A stretch of 64,000 nt of DNA. It comes from Legionella_C sp048541585 (GTDB lineage: Bacteria; Pseudomonadota; Gammaproteobacteria; Legionellales; Legionellaceae). Within the stretch, counting starts at the first letter, position 1. Each line of letters opens with the position of its first letter. The notes under the pieces were generated by a model, which saw only the letters and a program-made list of their open reading frames with translations, did not search any database and had not been told where the DNA came from. Position numbers and translations under genes: made by a program. This document shows positions 16,896 through 25,890 of the stretch, piece after piece. The stretch lies in NCBI RefSeq assembly GCF_048541585.1, contig NZ_CP183303.1, positions 3,224,001-3,288,000 on the forward strand, given 5' to 3'.

Positions 16896-18362
16896 CTAAA
16901 TAGCTGCAGATAACGTAAGAGAAGGTGCTTCTTTGATATAATGGGTTAGTCTTGCTGAAACTAACCACATAACGATTCCAATAGCTAAGGTAGCTAAGCC
17001 TATATAAGCAAACACATCGGTATAAATAAGCAGCGATTCTACTCCGGGTTTAACATTTTGTGGTAAGGCAGTCATTGAAGCAACCGTTGCACCAACAAAA
17101 CCTGCTATGGAGGAAGTTAAAAACCACATTCCCATTACAAAACCTGCAATATGAGCGGGAACTAATTCGGCGACCATAGCAACACCTAAAGCAGATACTA
17201 ATAATTCACCTGTACTTTGCAAAAAATAGCTTCCAATTAGCCACCAAGATGACACCATGCCTGACTCATCATGTAGAAAGCGCGCAAAAAATAATAAGCT
17301 AAAGCTTAAACCGCAGCAAATCATACCTGCCGCAAATTTATAAGGAATAGAAAATGAAATAGTATGCTTATTAAGCTTATTATAAATAAAAGCTAATACT
17401 GGGCTCATAATAATAATCCAAATTGGATTTAACGCTTGAAAACTCTGCGGATCTAACGTAATACCGAGTAATGTAGGTGTCACATTATTAACAGCAAATA
17501 AGTTTAATGAGGTAGGCATCTGTTGATAAAGAGTAAAAAAGACGACAGCTTCGATCATTAAAATAAATGCAACAAGCATGCGCATGAAAGATTGTCGCTC
17601 TTCACGATACATATAAAAGAAATAAATCGCTGTAATACAGATAGTAATCAACCAGACTAACTGTTGTGTCAGCATAACATGCTGCAATAGGTACGCGGAA
17701 AATAAGGTTACAACAATAATACCGGCTATAATTAATGCCCATTGCCAAAAACCAATTCTTTTCACATCAGCTGGCGTATTAATGTGCTTAACATACTGAC
17801 GTTGAAAAACGTAGTTAACTACCCCTAAAACTAAGCCAATAAAACTAAGAAAATAAGCGTATGCATAACCATATTTGGTAGCAATAGCAGGCCCCATAAA
17901 CAAGGCAAAGGTAGAGCCTAAATTGATAGCCATATAATATAAAGTAAAGCCACTATGCAGCCGCGGGTCATTATCTTCATAGCATTTAGCCAGAAGGCTA
18001 GAAGGATTAGCCTTAAATAAGCCATTACCGACACAAACCAACCCTAGAGCTAAAAAAACCTGATGCGTATTTGCAATAGCCAAGGATAAATAGCCTAAAG
18101 CAAGCACTATTAAACCTAATACAATGGTACGTTTAGTTCCTAGTATTTTATCACCTAAATAACCACCAAAAGCCACCATTCCATAAACTAAAGCAGAAAA
18201 AGCGCCAAAAGTATAATATGCTTGAACTTCATCAAAACCTAACGCTCGAATAAAATATAGAGTAAGAATGCCTTGTACTGTGTAAAAACCAAAGCGTTCC
18301 CAAACTTCTAGCATAAAAATCATACTAAAAGCACGAGGCTGATTATTAAAAAATACGCGCAT
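16896..18362 (-). CDS. Proton-dependent oligopeptide transporter (POT/PTR family)
   Basis: This inner-membrane symporter imports di- and tripeptides with protons. The 488-residue protein has about 14 membrane segments. The POT signature EVWERFGFYTVQGILTLYF is near residue 24, equivalent to the ExxERFxYY proton-coupling motif. Then come GGYLGDKILGTKRTIVLG and the second signature LYYMAINLGS near residue 145. Peptide import fits an amino-acid-dependent intracellular bacterium. It is flanked on both sides by unrelated-looking membrane/coiled-coil genes on the same strand. Confidence 0.92.
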   Translation of the reverse strand: MRVFFNNQPRAFSMIFMLEVWERFGFYTVQGILTLYFIRALGFDEVQAYYTFGAFSALVYGMVAFGGYLGDKILGTKRTIVLGLIVLALGYLSLAIANTHQVFLALGLVCVGNGLFKANPSSLLAKCYEDNDPRLHSGFTLYYMAINLGSTFALFMGPAIATKYGYAYAYFLSFIGLVLGVVNYVFQRQYVKHINTPADVKRIGFWQWALIIAGIIVVTLFSAYLLQHVMLTQQLVWLITICITAIYFFYMYREERQSFMRMLVAFILMIEAVVFFTLYQQMPTSLNLFAVNNVTPTLLGITLDPQSFQALNPIWIIIMSPVLAFIYNKLNKHTISFSIPYKFAAGMICCGLSFSLLFFARFLHDESGMVSSWWLIGSYFLQSTGELLVSALGVAMVAELVPAHIAGFVMGMWFLTSSIAGFVGATVASMTALPQNVKPGVESLLIYTDVFAYIGLATLAIGIVMWLVSARLTHYIKEAPSLTLSAAI

Positions 18363-18431
18363 ATTTTCCCTTTGCTAGCTTCATTAAAGTTAACCTATAT
18401 TACTTTAAAAAAGATTGCAACCCGTGTGCCA

Positions 18432-19799
18432 TTAGGAAAGCTGTATATCATCAGGTCTACCTTCACGCTCACCGTCTCCCTCATCATCCTCTTCTTCATT
18501 TTTTAAGGGAACCGACATTTTCTGATTATTGGTAGTATCTGCTTTATCAAAGCTTGGAAGAGTTAAGACAGATTTATCAATGGGATACTCATTTAAAGAG
18601 CTATTAGGATGTGCGGTCCCCGGCATCATCCCAAGTCCTAATTCCATAACAGCTTCAGAATCATAGTTAGCATGCGAAGACTCATCTATAAGTTTATTTA
18701 CCTCTACTTCAGAGTCTTTTAGCACTTTATCATTATCCTTATCGAGGCGAGATTGACTATTTAATTCTTCTAATTTGAAGTTATCCTGATAGTCTTTAAA
18801 GTTATCTTTATTATCATGCTTAGAGATTTCTTTCTCAGAAACTTTTTTTGTATTAAAACCTAATTTCTTAGCTAGGAAAGGTATTGCTATTCGACTAACA
18901 AGATAGACTATACCCGCTGCAGCACAAGCAGCTGCTACGGCAAAACCTATAGGAGGAAAAGCAATAGCAACAGCCGCGCCTACTAATATCCCAGCTGATA
19001 AAAGAACAGCTGTCACTTTATCTACAACAGCTAAATGATCACGTTTAGCTAATTTATAAGTAAAAATTTCTTTCTTATCATATAAAGCTTGTAAGGATTT
19101 ACAGCGATTAGCATATTCTGCTTTTAAAGTGATATATTCTTTTAGTAAATTAGCCTTTTCATTTTCAGTTGCTTGCTCTAACTGGGTCCTTAGTGACTGT
19201 GCTTTTAGTTGTAATTTATTTAAATTCTCTGTTTCTTCGTGAATATGTTCAGCGATATTTTTTAAGTCTTTTTTAAGCTGATGACGCTGATATAAAAGTC
19301 GCCCTAAAGTAAAAACAGCGTTACCTAAAATAAAGCCTGCTGTTATAACAGTAATTATTGGTATTGCGCCAGGAAGAGCTATCATTAAAGCAGCTAATGC
19401 TACCATTGCGCCTGCGTAAGCCCATTGCCCTGTTTTTGATAAAGTTACAGGAACTTTCTGCCCAAGCAGAGCCGCTGCCAAAAAAATTGCAGGAATTCGA
19501 ATAAAATCAAGAATAGCTAAGCCTAATCCTAAACCATGAAAAGAGGCCTGAGCAACGTTTGCGCCTGCGGCAAAATTTTCTTTTAGCTGCATTAAGGCAC
19601 TAAAATTTTCCCCAGCATCATTAATACGATCAAATATCTCACTTAAGCCAGGTATCAATTTAAACAGGTCTAAAATTTTAGCTTTTTTGGTTATAGGTTG
19701 CGGTTGGAAGTGGATAGGCAAACTCATCTTTTCTAAATCATTAAGCGCATCTGTAGATTCCACTCCTGTAGTGCCTTCTGAGGTTTCTTTAAGAGACAT
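18432..19799 (-). CDS. Membrane/coiled-coil protein with acidic C-terminus, unknown function
   Basis: This 455-residue protein is not recognised. Hydrophobic Ala/Gly-rich segments occur at about residues 88-112, 126-165 and 262-302. A strong Lys/Glu/Leu coiled coil spans about 170-250. From 315 the chain is polar and disordered-looking. The C-terminus carries a Glu/Asp cluster (EEEDDEGDGEREG) about 15 residues from the end, similar in character to the E-block of Dot/Icm secretion signals. Its overall plan resembles the protein at 15515-16714. An effector or an inner-membrane scaffold are both possible. Confidence 0.7.
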   Translation of the reverse strand: MSLKETSEGTTGVESTDALNDLEKMSLPIHFQPQPITKKAKILDLFKLIPGLSEIFDRINDAGENFSALMQLKENFAAGANVAQASFHGLGLGLAILDFIRIPAIFLAAALLGQKVPVTLSKTGQWAYAGAMVALAALMIALPGAIPIITVITAGFILGNAVFTLGRLLYQRHQLKKDLKNIAEHIHEETENLNKLQLKAQSLRTQLEQATENEKANLLKEYITLKAEYANRCKSLQALYDKKEIFTYKLAKRDHLAVVDKVTAVLLSAGILVGAAVAIAFPPIGFAVAAACAAAGIVYLVSRIAIPFLAKKLGFNTKKVSEKEISKHDNKDNFKDYQDNFKLEELNSQSRLDKDNDKVLKDSEVEVNKLIDESSHANYDSEAVMELGLGMMPGTAHPNSSLNEYPIDKSVLTLPSFDKADTTNNQKMSVPLKNEEEDDEGDGEREGRPDDIQLS

Positions 19800-20216
19800 A
19801 TTGACAACTCATCTATTACTTAAGGTTCATTTTAAGGTCATAGCCTTATATGTTTTAAGGCTCTTTAAATGCATTTTCATAAACAATTTTTAATTGGTTA
19901 TACAATCAATTATTATAGCTTATAATTTTATGATTAAATTTTAGATTTTTAATTAAAACTTAAATAAAAAGTAATTGATTTATCGTTTCATTTAATAACA
20001 ATAACTGTTTGCAAGATTAAGAAGATTTAAGATTAAGCAAAGCCGAACAGTTTATAACTCGGCAATATTATCTAGCGTGATCGTTTAAGCAATTCTAGAG
20101 AACTAACTAGTTATTTTTAGCTTTACTATTATATAGCTAATCAAGATAGCGTAATTGCTACTTGCCACTTTTAAGGAAGAAAGTTATATTGATTTTTTTA
20201 ATAATAAAAATAATTA
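19800..20216. other. 417-base AT-rich spacer between divergent genes
   Basis: No gene is supported. The region is very AT-rich and must contain the promoters of the two divergent flanking genes. A small hairpin GCCGA ... TCGGC lies near 20042-20063. I see no Fur box, phage attachment repeat or IS end. Confidence 0.4.
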
Positions 20217-21326
20217 ATGACAAAAAAAGCACTTTACTTAGCAGGTGGTGGTGCTCGTGGTGCTTATCAAGCCGGGGTTCTTAAGGCTATTAGTACCATC
20301 CTTAACGTTAAGAAAATTCCTTTTGATATGGTAAGTGGCGTCAGCGTAGGTTGCTTAAATGCAGCCATTTTAGCTGAAAACGCGCTCGACTTCCCTGCAG
20401 CTACCGAAAAACTTGAAACAATTTGGTGTGATATTTATTGCCAGCAAATTTTTAATGCAAGTAATTATGAGGTAAGTAAATCTGTCTTAAGAAATTTAAT
20501 TCCCATGCTTATAAGACGTAGTCATTATGGCTACTTGCTTGACACGTCACCTCTGCGTAAATTTATTACTAAAACAATTGATTTCCATCAGTTAAATGAA
20601 AATATTAAAAATAATCATTTGACTACTATGGAAGTACTTAGTCATTGTTATGAAACCCAGCAAACCATTTCATTTTATCAGCATTCTAACTCACAATTTG
20701 AAGATTGGGATTACCCTCGGCATGCAAGCTTTCGTACTGATTTACAAATGGAACATATTTTAGCTTCCAGCGCCCTACCATTATTTTTTCCAGCCGCAAA
20801 AATTGACCATTCTCATTATGGCGATGGTAGCATGGGCTTAGTATCACCATTACGTGGCGCTATTCGTTTTAAAGTAGATAAAATATTAATTTTAGGTACA
20901 CGCCAATTACCTACCTCTTTGTTTTATGAAGGTTCTCAAAACGGCAATATTGGTTTTGCCCGCATTTTAGGTGGCATGCTAAATAGTTTATTTATGGATA
21001 ACCTAGATCGCGATATTGAAATGGTAAATCGCATGAACGAAATTGCGCGCTTATTGTCTTTGTGGAAAAAACGCCGTTCCCCTTGGCGGCCAGTACAAAC
21101 TATTCATTTACGACCTAGCGTGGCGATAGGGCCTATTGCACAAGCACATTATAATAATATGCCAGTATTACTTCGTTTTATGCTTAATTTATTAGGGGCT
21201 AAAAGCCACTCTGGGGATTTACTGAGTTTCTTATTATTTGAAAAAGAATTTACCCGCGAGCTATTTCAATTAGGATTCGATGATACTATGTTAGCTCGCA
21301 ATGTTGTGCTTGAATTCTTTGAATAG
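20217..21326 (+). CDS. Patatin-like phospholipase
   Basis: This is a patatin-family lipid acyl hydrolase using a Ser-Asp dyad. The oxyanion motif is ALYLAGGGARGAYQAGV near residue 5, the nucleophile elbow GVSVG near residue 43, and the catalytic aspartate is in YGDGSMGL near residue 202, in the DGS variant of the usual DGG/DGA. The 369-residue length matches stand-alone bacterial patatins. There is no signal peptide, so it is cytoplasmic or exported by a dedicated system. Legionella species encode many patatin-like proteins, including the Dot/Icm effector VipD, but this one could equally be a housekeeping lipase. Confidence 0.88.
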   Translation: MTKKALYLAGGGARGAYQAGVLKAISTILNVKKIPFDMVSGVSVGCLNAAILAENALDFPAATEKLETIWCDIYCQQIFNASNYEVSKSVLRNLIPMLIRRSHYGYLLDTSPLRKFITKTIDFHQLNENIKNNHLTTMEVLSHCYETQQTISFYQHSNSQFEDWDYPRHASFRTDLQMEHILASSALPLFFPAAKIDHSHYGDGSMGLVSPLRGAIRFKVDKILILGTRQLPTSLFYEGSQNGNIGFARILGGMLNSLFMDNLDRDIEMVNRMNEIARLLSLWKKRRSPWRPVQTIHLRPSVAIGPIAQAHYNNMPVLLRFMLNLLGAKSHSGDLLSFLLFEKEFTRELFQLGFDDTMLARNVVLEFFE

Positions 21327-21332
21327 GTTAAA

Positions 21333-22142
21333 CTACTTAACTGCCATTTTAGCTTTTAACTTATTTAAAACATCAGTAGTATCAGGCTTAAATTTATGCC
21401 AAATTAAAAATGCTTCCGCGGCTTGCTCTACTAACATCCCCAGACCATCATAAGCGAGACAACCCAACGCACTAGTAAAAGCAACGAAACGAGTAGGATT
21501 TTTTAAATCATAGGCTAAATCATAACAATAAGGTTTATTAGCCAAGAGTTCTCTTGGTAAAAAATCTATATTGCTCTCACTTAAACTTGCTGACGTTGCA
21601 TTAATAATTAAGTCAAATTCTGCTGTAAGATTTTCTATTTCAGCAACAGTTATAAGTGGAAAATCCTCTGCAATAGCTAAAAGCTTTCCCTTTGTTCGAT
21701 TGACTATCGTTAAGGTTGTCTTTGCCTCTAATAGAGGACCGATAATTCCACGCGCAGCACCGCCTGCACCAAGAAGGAGAATTTTTTTATTGCTTAGATT
21801 AATGAAACGAGTTAGATCACGTATAAGTCCTATGCCATCAGTATTGTCTGCCCATAATTGTTGATCCTGCATCCACAAAGTATTAGCGGCTTTTGCTCTT
21901 AAACAACGTGGGGTTACTTGCTGAGCCATTTTAAATGCACGTTCTTTGAAAGGTAGAGTAATATTTAAGCCCCTACCACCTTGATTAAAAAAATCTGTTA
22001 TCTGCTGCTCAAAACCCTTATCATCTCCTTGGATTTTTTCATATATCAATTCTTTATTTGCTTGATTTGCAAAATACTGATGAATGACCGGAGATAAGCT
22101 ATGTGCAATGGGATTGCCTACAACAGCACAATGACTAATCAT
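21333..22142 (-). CDS. aroE: Shikimate dehydrogenase (NADP+)
   Basis: AroE reduces 3-dehydroshikimate to shikimate in aromatic amino acid synthesis. The 269-residue protein has the substrate-binding N-terminus VVGNPIAHSLSPVIHQYFA, the catalytic lysine in GLNITLPFKERAF, the aspartate in ANTDGIGL, and the dinucleotide fold GAGGAARGI near residue 126 followed by IVNRTKGK. The end LVEQAAEAFLIW is typical. The gene is convergent with the patatin gene with 6 bases between stops. Its first codons overlap by 12 bases the start of the divergent 2H phosphoesterase gene. Confidence 0.96.
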   Translation of the reverse strand: MISHCAVVGNPIAHSLSPVIHQYFANQANKELIYEKIQGDDKGFEQQITDFFNQGGRGLNITLPFKERAFKMAQQVTPRCLRAKAANTLWMQDQQLWADNTDGIGLIRDLTRFINLSNKKILLLGAGGAARGIIGPLLEAKTTLTIVNRTKGKLLAIAEDFPLITVAEIENLTAEFDLIINATSASLSESNIDFLPRELLANKPYCYDLAYDLKNPTRFVAFTSALGCLAYDGLGMLVEQAAEAFLIWHKFKPDTTDVLNKLKAKMAVK

Positions 22143-22868
22143 ATTATACGCCTCTGTTTAAACATTTTATTTTTAATAGGATTAACTTTTAAATCATGGG
22201 CTGATACGCCCACCTCATCTTTTCTTAACATTTATTTAAAATTATCGCCCCAAAATCCTATTTCAACTTTTGGTGATCAATTTAAATCCGCTCTAAGCAA
22301 TGAAAAAGAGCTAAAAAAATACAAATTAAAACCTGTTTTCGAAGAGCATCCTTTACATATTACCCTTTATCTAACGCAATATCCTATTAAAAATAACTCC
22401 CTACTCATTAAACGAGTTAAGAAACTAGCGCAACAAGCTCACTCCTTTACTATTACAACTGAGCGATTAATAGTTACGCCAAGCCGCTATATTATGCTTA
22501 CAGTTAAACCACAGCCCTACCTTCAACACTTAAGTGATAGAGTGGTGCTATCGGTAAGTCCCCTACGTGATTATTCAGCGAGTATTCCTGCCTGGGCCGC
22601 TACTAATTTAAAGAAAACAAAAAGTTTTAAACACTATGGCAGTCCTAATGTCTTTGCTAACTATAATCCTCATTTTACGCTTTTAACGCCTTATAAAGTT
22701 TATCCGGTAGAAGAAGAGCGCAAATTAAGCCAATATTTACAACATATTGTAACAAAATTTAATCAGAATTACTCTCCTATAAACGCTTCAATCAACGCTA
22801 TTGCTATCGGTTTTGCCGATGAGCAGGGGCAGATTATCAAAGAACTGGCGTCTTTCCCGCTTAAATAA
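22131..22868 (+). CDS. Exported 2H phosphoesterase-like protein
   Basis: The 245-residue protein carries the paired H-x-T motifs of the 2H (RNA ligase/cyclic phosphodiesterase) superfamily: HITLYLT at about residue 80 and HFTLLTP at about residue 183. This fold acts on 2'-5' or cyclic phosphoesters in RNA or nucleotides. The N-terminus MTNHIIRLCLNILFLIGLTF...SWA is a good signal peptide with cleavage before Asp-Thr, so the enzyme should be periplasmic or secreted. The ATG at 22131 puts the signal peptide at the terminus; an upstream in-frame ATG at 22101 would bury it. The start overlaps divergent aroE. The substrate is unknown. Confidence 0.7.
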   Translation: MTNHIIRLCLNILFLIGLTFKSWADTPTSSFLNIYLKLSPQNPISTFGDQFKSALSNEKELKKYKLKPVFEEHPLHITLYLTQYPIKNNSLLIKRVKKLAQQAHSFTITTERLIVTPSRYIMLTVKPQPYLQHLSDRVVLSVSPLRDYSASIPAWAATNLKKTKSFKHYGSPNVFANYNPHFTLLTPYKVYPVEEERKLSQYLQHIVTKFNQNYSPINASINAIAIGFADEQGQIIKELASFPLK

Positions 22869-22953
22869 GCTCATTTATTAGAGCTCCTGCCTAACCTACC
22901 TATAATTGACAGTAAATTTTTTCATTAGCTCGCTTTAATTCATGATGGTTTAG

Positions 22954-23097
22954 GCAGAAATTGCGCTTGCTAAAGAGTTAGGCGCTCATGAAGTTATTAA
23001 TTATAAAGAAACTGTTATTAATTATGTAAAACACTTAACAAAGAATAAAGTTTTTCCTCTCACAGTAAAGCTTAAATTATGCCATAACCAAAAATAA
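22954..23097 (+). pseudogene. Remnant of a medium-chain (quinone oxidoreductase/alcohol) dehydrogenase
   Basis: Between two intact genes the plus frame reads AEIALAKELGAHEVINYKET and then VINYVKHLTKNKVF. This resembles the cofactor-domain segment of zinc-type or quinone-reductase MDR enzymes (AKxLGADEVINYK...). It is preceded in frame by a stop at 22951 and has no start codon or upstream domain. Only about 48 codons survive, so it is a decayed fragment. It shows that a dehydrogenase gene once stood here. Confidence 0.6.
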
Positions 23098-23128
23098 TTC
23101 AGTTATTAAGCTATGGCACTAATGAATG

Positions 23129-25711
23129 CTATGCTTGAAGGCTTTTTGAAACAATTTCACTTAAATCGCGAGACAAAGGGTGTATCTCTAGACGCTTTAG
23201 TTGCTCAAACATTAAAGCTTGTCTTTTCTCATCATAACGGCGCCAACGCGTAAAAGGGGTAGCTAGACGCGCTGTGATTTGTGGATTAATAGCATCCAGC
23301 TTAATTAACATATCGGTTAGAAATTCATAGCCGCTGCCATCTAGTGCATGAAAATGCTTTGGATTAGCATGTACAAAAGCCCCAATCACAGACCTTACCT
23401 TATTGGGATTTTTAAAAGAAAATGCAGGGTGGCCTAACAATTCTTTTACGTTAGCTAATGCATGGGGTAATTCACTTGTCGCTTGAACAACAAACCATTT
23501 ATCTATTACTAATTCATCATTAGCCCACTGGTTATAAAAATCTTTGATTGCTTTTTCTCGTATAGTATTATTAGCGCAATTAGTTAATAGAGAAAAACTC
23601 ACTATCTGATCAGTCATGGTACGTGCTTGTGAAAATTGTTGTTGACAAATAGCGAGAGTAGCTTGTTCGTTTGCTTTCATCATTAACCATAAACAAGCAT
23701 TACGAAGTTTTCTTTGACCATAAGCTTTAGCAGTCATGAGGTGTTCCTCACGAACCCACAATTGCTCATACATTACTCGCGCTTGCTCATAAATACTATT
23801 ACCTAATGCGGCACGGTAAAAATCACGAGCTGCCTCAATAATACCTACATCGGGATTTTCAACAAAACTAGTCACCTCTTCAAATTCAGGCGGCATTAGT
23901 AATTCTGCCCGCAAGGCAAGATCTTGTGATTCATCTTGTAATACATGGCTAAAGGCGGCAGTTAAATTTACGGGAAATTGCCATTGTTCATTTGGCTTTT
24001 TGCAAAAATCTGCTAGGCAAGAAAGCGCCAAACATTGCGCTGCATCCCATTTAGCAAATCCGTCAGTTTCAAAGCGCAATAGAGCTAATAAGTCATTTTG
24101 GCTAAGTGATCTTTGTACTTTAATAGGTGCTGAAAATTCACGTAATAAAGAAATAACCGGCTTAGTGTTAATATTTTCAAAGGTAAATTTTTGTTGCCGT
24201 TCACGTAACTCTACTAAATCCTGCTTAAGCGAGAAAGGCTGCCCATTTTTATTAAACAAAGCAATCCGAATTGGAATGTGAAAAGGCTGCTTTTCTAGGC
24301 ACTCTGCAGTTGGAGGGCAAGTTTGAGTTAGTGTCAAAGTTAAGGTGTTATCCTTATACTCACTATCTACTTCAACAATTGGGGTACCTGCTTGACTATA
24401 CCAACGCTTAAATTGTGTTAAATCCACACCATTAGCGTCTTCCATAGCCGCAACAAAATCATCAATAGTCACAGCTTGCCCATCATGTCGCTCAAAATAA
24501 AGGTCCATGCCACGACGAAATCCTTCTTTGCCAAGTAGCGTATGCTGCATACGAATAACCTCAGCGCCTTTATTATAAACAGTGGAGGTATAGAAGTTAT
24601 TAATTTCTTGATAAGCTTCAGGCCTAACAGGATGCGCCATAGCTCCAGCATCTTCAGGAAATTGGGACGTACGTAAAACTTTTACATCTAAAATTCGGTT
24701 AACATCGCGCGAATTCATATCACGTGAAAATTCTTGATCACGAAACACAGTCAAGCCTTCTTTTAAGCTTAATTGAAACCAATCTCGGCAAGTTACTCGA
24801 TTTCCAGTCCAATTATGGAAATACTCGTGAGCTACAACGCCTTCTACATCCGCAAAGTCTTGATCTGTTGCAGTGTCTGGCCTGGCTAAAATATATTTAG
24901 AGTTAAAAATATTTAATCCCTTATTTTCCATAGCGCCCATATTAAAATCACTAACAGCAACGATCATAAAAATGGATAAATCATATTCACGACCATAAAC
25001 TTCTTCATCCCAGCGCATACATTTATGTAATGAGGCCATTGCATGACCGCACTTATCCTCATTGCCAGGTTCAACATAAATCCTTAAATCAACTTTTTTA
25101 CCCGAACAGGTTATAAACTCATCTTTTACACAAGCAAGATTCCCTGCAACTAAGGCAAATAAATAAGAAGGTTTTTTAAATGGATCTTGCCAAACTACCC
25201 AATGCCGCCCCTTCTCTGCTTCTCCTGCCTCAATTAAATTACCGTTTGAAAGTAAAATTGGGTACTTTTCTTTATCAGCAGTAATTCGTGTAGTAAAAAT
25301 TGATAAAACATCTGGTCTATCTAGATAATAGGTAATACGACGAAATCCCTCTGCCTCACATTGCGTACAAAATAATTGATTTGAGCGATAGAGTCCGGAT
25401 AATGCTGAATTATTTTGTGGGTAAATACGAGTTACAATTGTTAAAGTAAATTGCTCTGGGCAGTTGTCAAGCAGCAAATCATCATTTTTAAGTCTATACT
25501 GATTCTTAGCAAGCAATTCATTATTTAAAGCGATGCTTATTAATTCTAATTCATCACCATATAAATGTAATGGACCCGGATGCAATCGCTTAAGCGTCAT
25601 GTTATTTTCAACTAATACATAATCATCATGCAGATCAAAATCAAGGTAAATATTCTCTACCGCAAAATTTGGCGGCATATAGTCCTTCAAAAAAATAGTT
25701 GTGTCTGGCAT
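23129..25711 (-). CDS. pepN: Aminopeptidase N
   Basis: PepN is a cytoplasmic M1-family zinc aminopeptidase that finishes peptide degradation. The 860-residue protein has the exopeptidase motif GAMENKGLNIFNS near residue 257. The zinc site is HEYFHNWTGNRVTCRDWF near residue 293, with the third ligand in LKEGLTVFRDQEFS. N-terminal features such as QCEAEGFRRITYYLDRPDV are typical of the gammaproteobacterial PepN subgroup, and the length is close to the E. coli enzyme. It is divergent from prkA over 179 bases. Confidence 0.97.
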   Translation of the reverse strand: MPDTTIFLKDYMPPNFAVENIYLDFDLHDDYVLVENNMTLKRLHPGPLHLYGDELELISIALNNELLAKNQYRLKNDDLLLDNCPEQFTLTIVTRIYPQNNSALSGLYRSNQLFCTQCEAEGFRRITYYLDRPDVLSIFTTRITADKEKYPILLSNGNLIEAGEAEKGRHWVVWQDPFKKPSYLFALVAGNLACVKDEFITCSGKKVDLRIYVEPGNEDKCGHAMASLHKCMRWDEEVYGREYDLSIFMIVAVSDFNMGAMENKGLNIFNSKYILARPDTATDQDFADVEGVVAHEYFHNWTGNRVTCRDWFQLSLKEGLTVFRDQEFSRDMNSRDVNRILDVKVLRTSQFPEDAGAMAHPVRPEAYQEINNFYTSTVYNKGAEVIRMQHTLLGKEGFRRGMDLYFERHDGQAVTIDDFVAAMEDANGVDLTQFKRWYSQAGTPIVEVDSEYKDNTLTLTLTQTCPPTAECLEKQPFHIPIRIALFNKNGQPFSLKQDLVELRERQQKFTFENINTKPVISLLREFSAPIKVQRSLSQNDLLALLRFETDGFAKWDAAQCLALSCLADFCKKPNEQWQFPVNLTAAFSHVLQDESQDLALRAELLMPPEFEEVTSFVENPDVGIIEAARDFYRAALGNSIYEQARVMYEQLWVREEHLMTAKAYGQRKLRNACLWLMMKANEQATLAICQQQFSQARTMTDQIVSFSLLTNCANNTIREKAIKDFYNQWANDELVIDKWFVVQATSELPHALANVKELLGHPAFSFKNPNKVRSVIGAFVHANPKHFHALDGSGYEFLTDMLIKLDAINPQITARLATPFTRWRRYDEKRQALMFEQLKRLEIHPLSRDLSEIVSKSLQA

Positions 25712-25890
25712 GATGAATACTCCGGTTGCAGAAAAATATAAATGACGCTAATAAATAATGTTTTGATTCTTCGTAATTTTTGCTTAATTAGTTCTATACT
25801 AAATTATAACCAGTTTAACAATTTTACCAGTGAATTAAGTAAAGAAGAATTAGCGTTCTCCTTCCCGGAAACGTCATAGAGGATAGCAAA

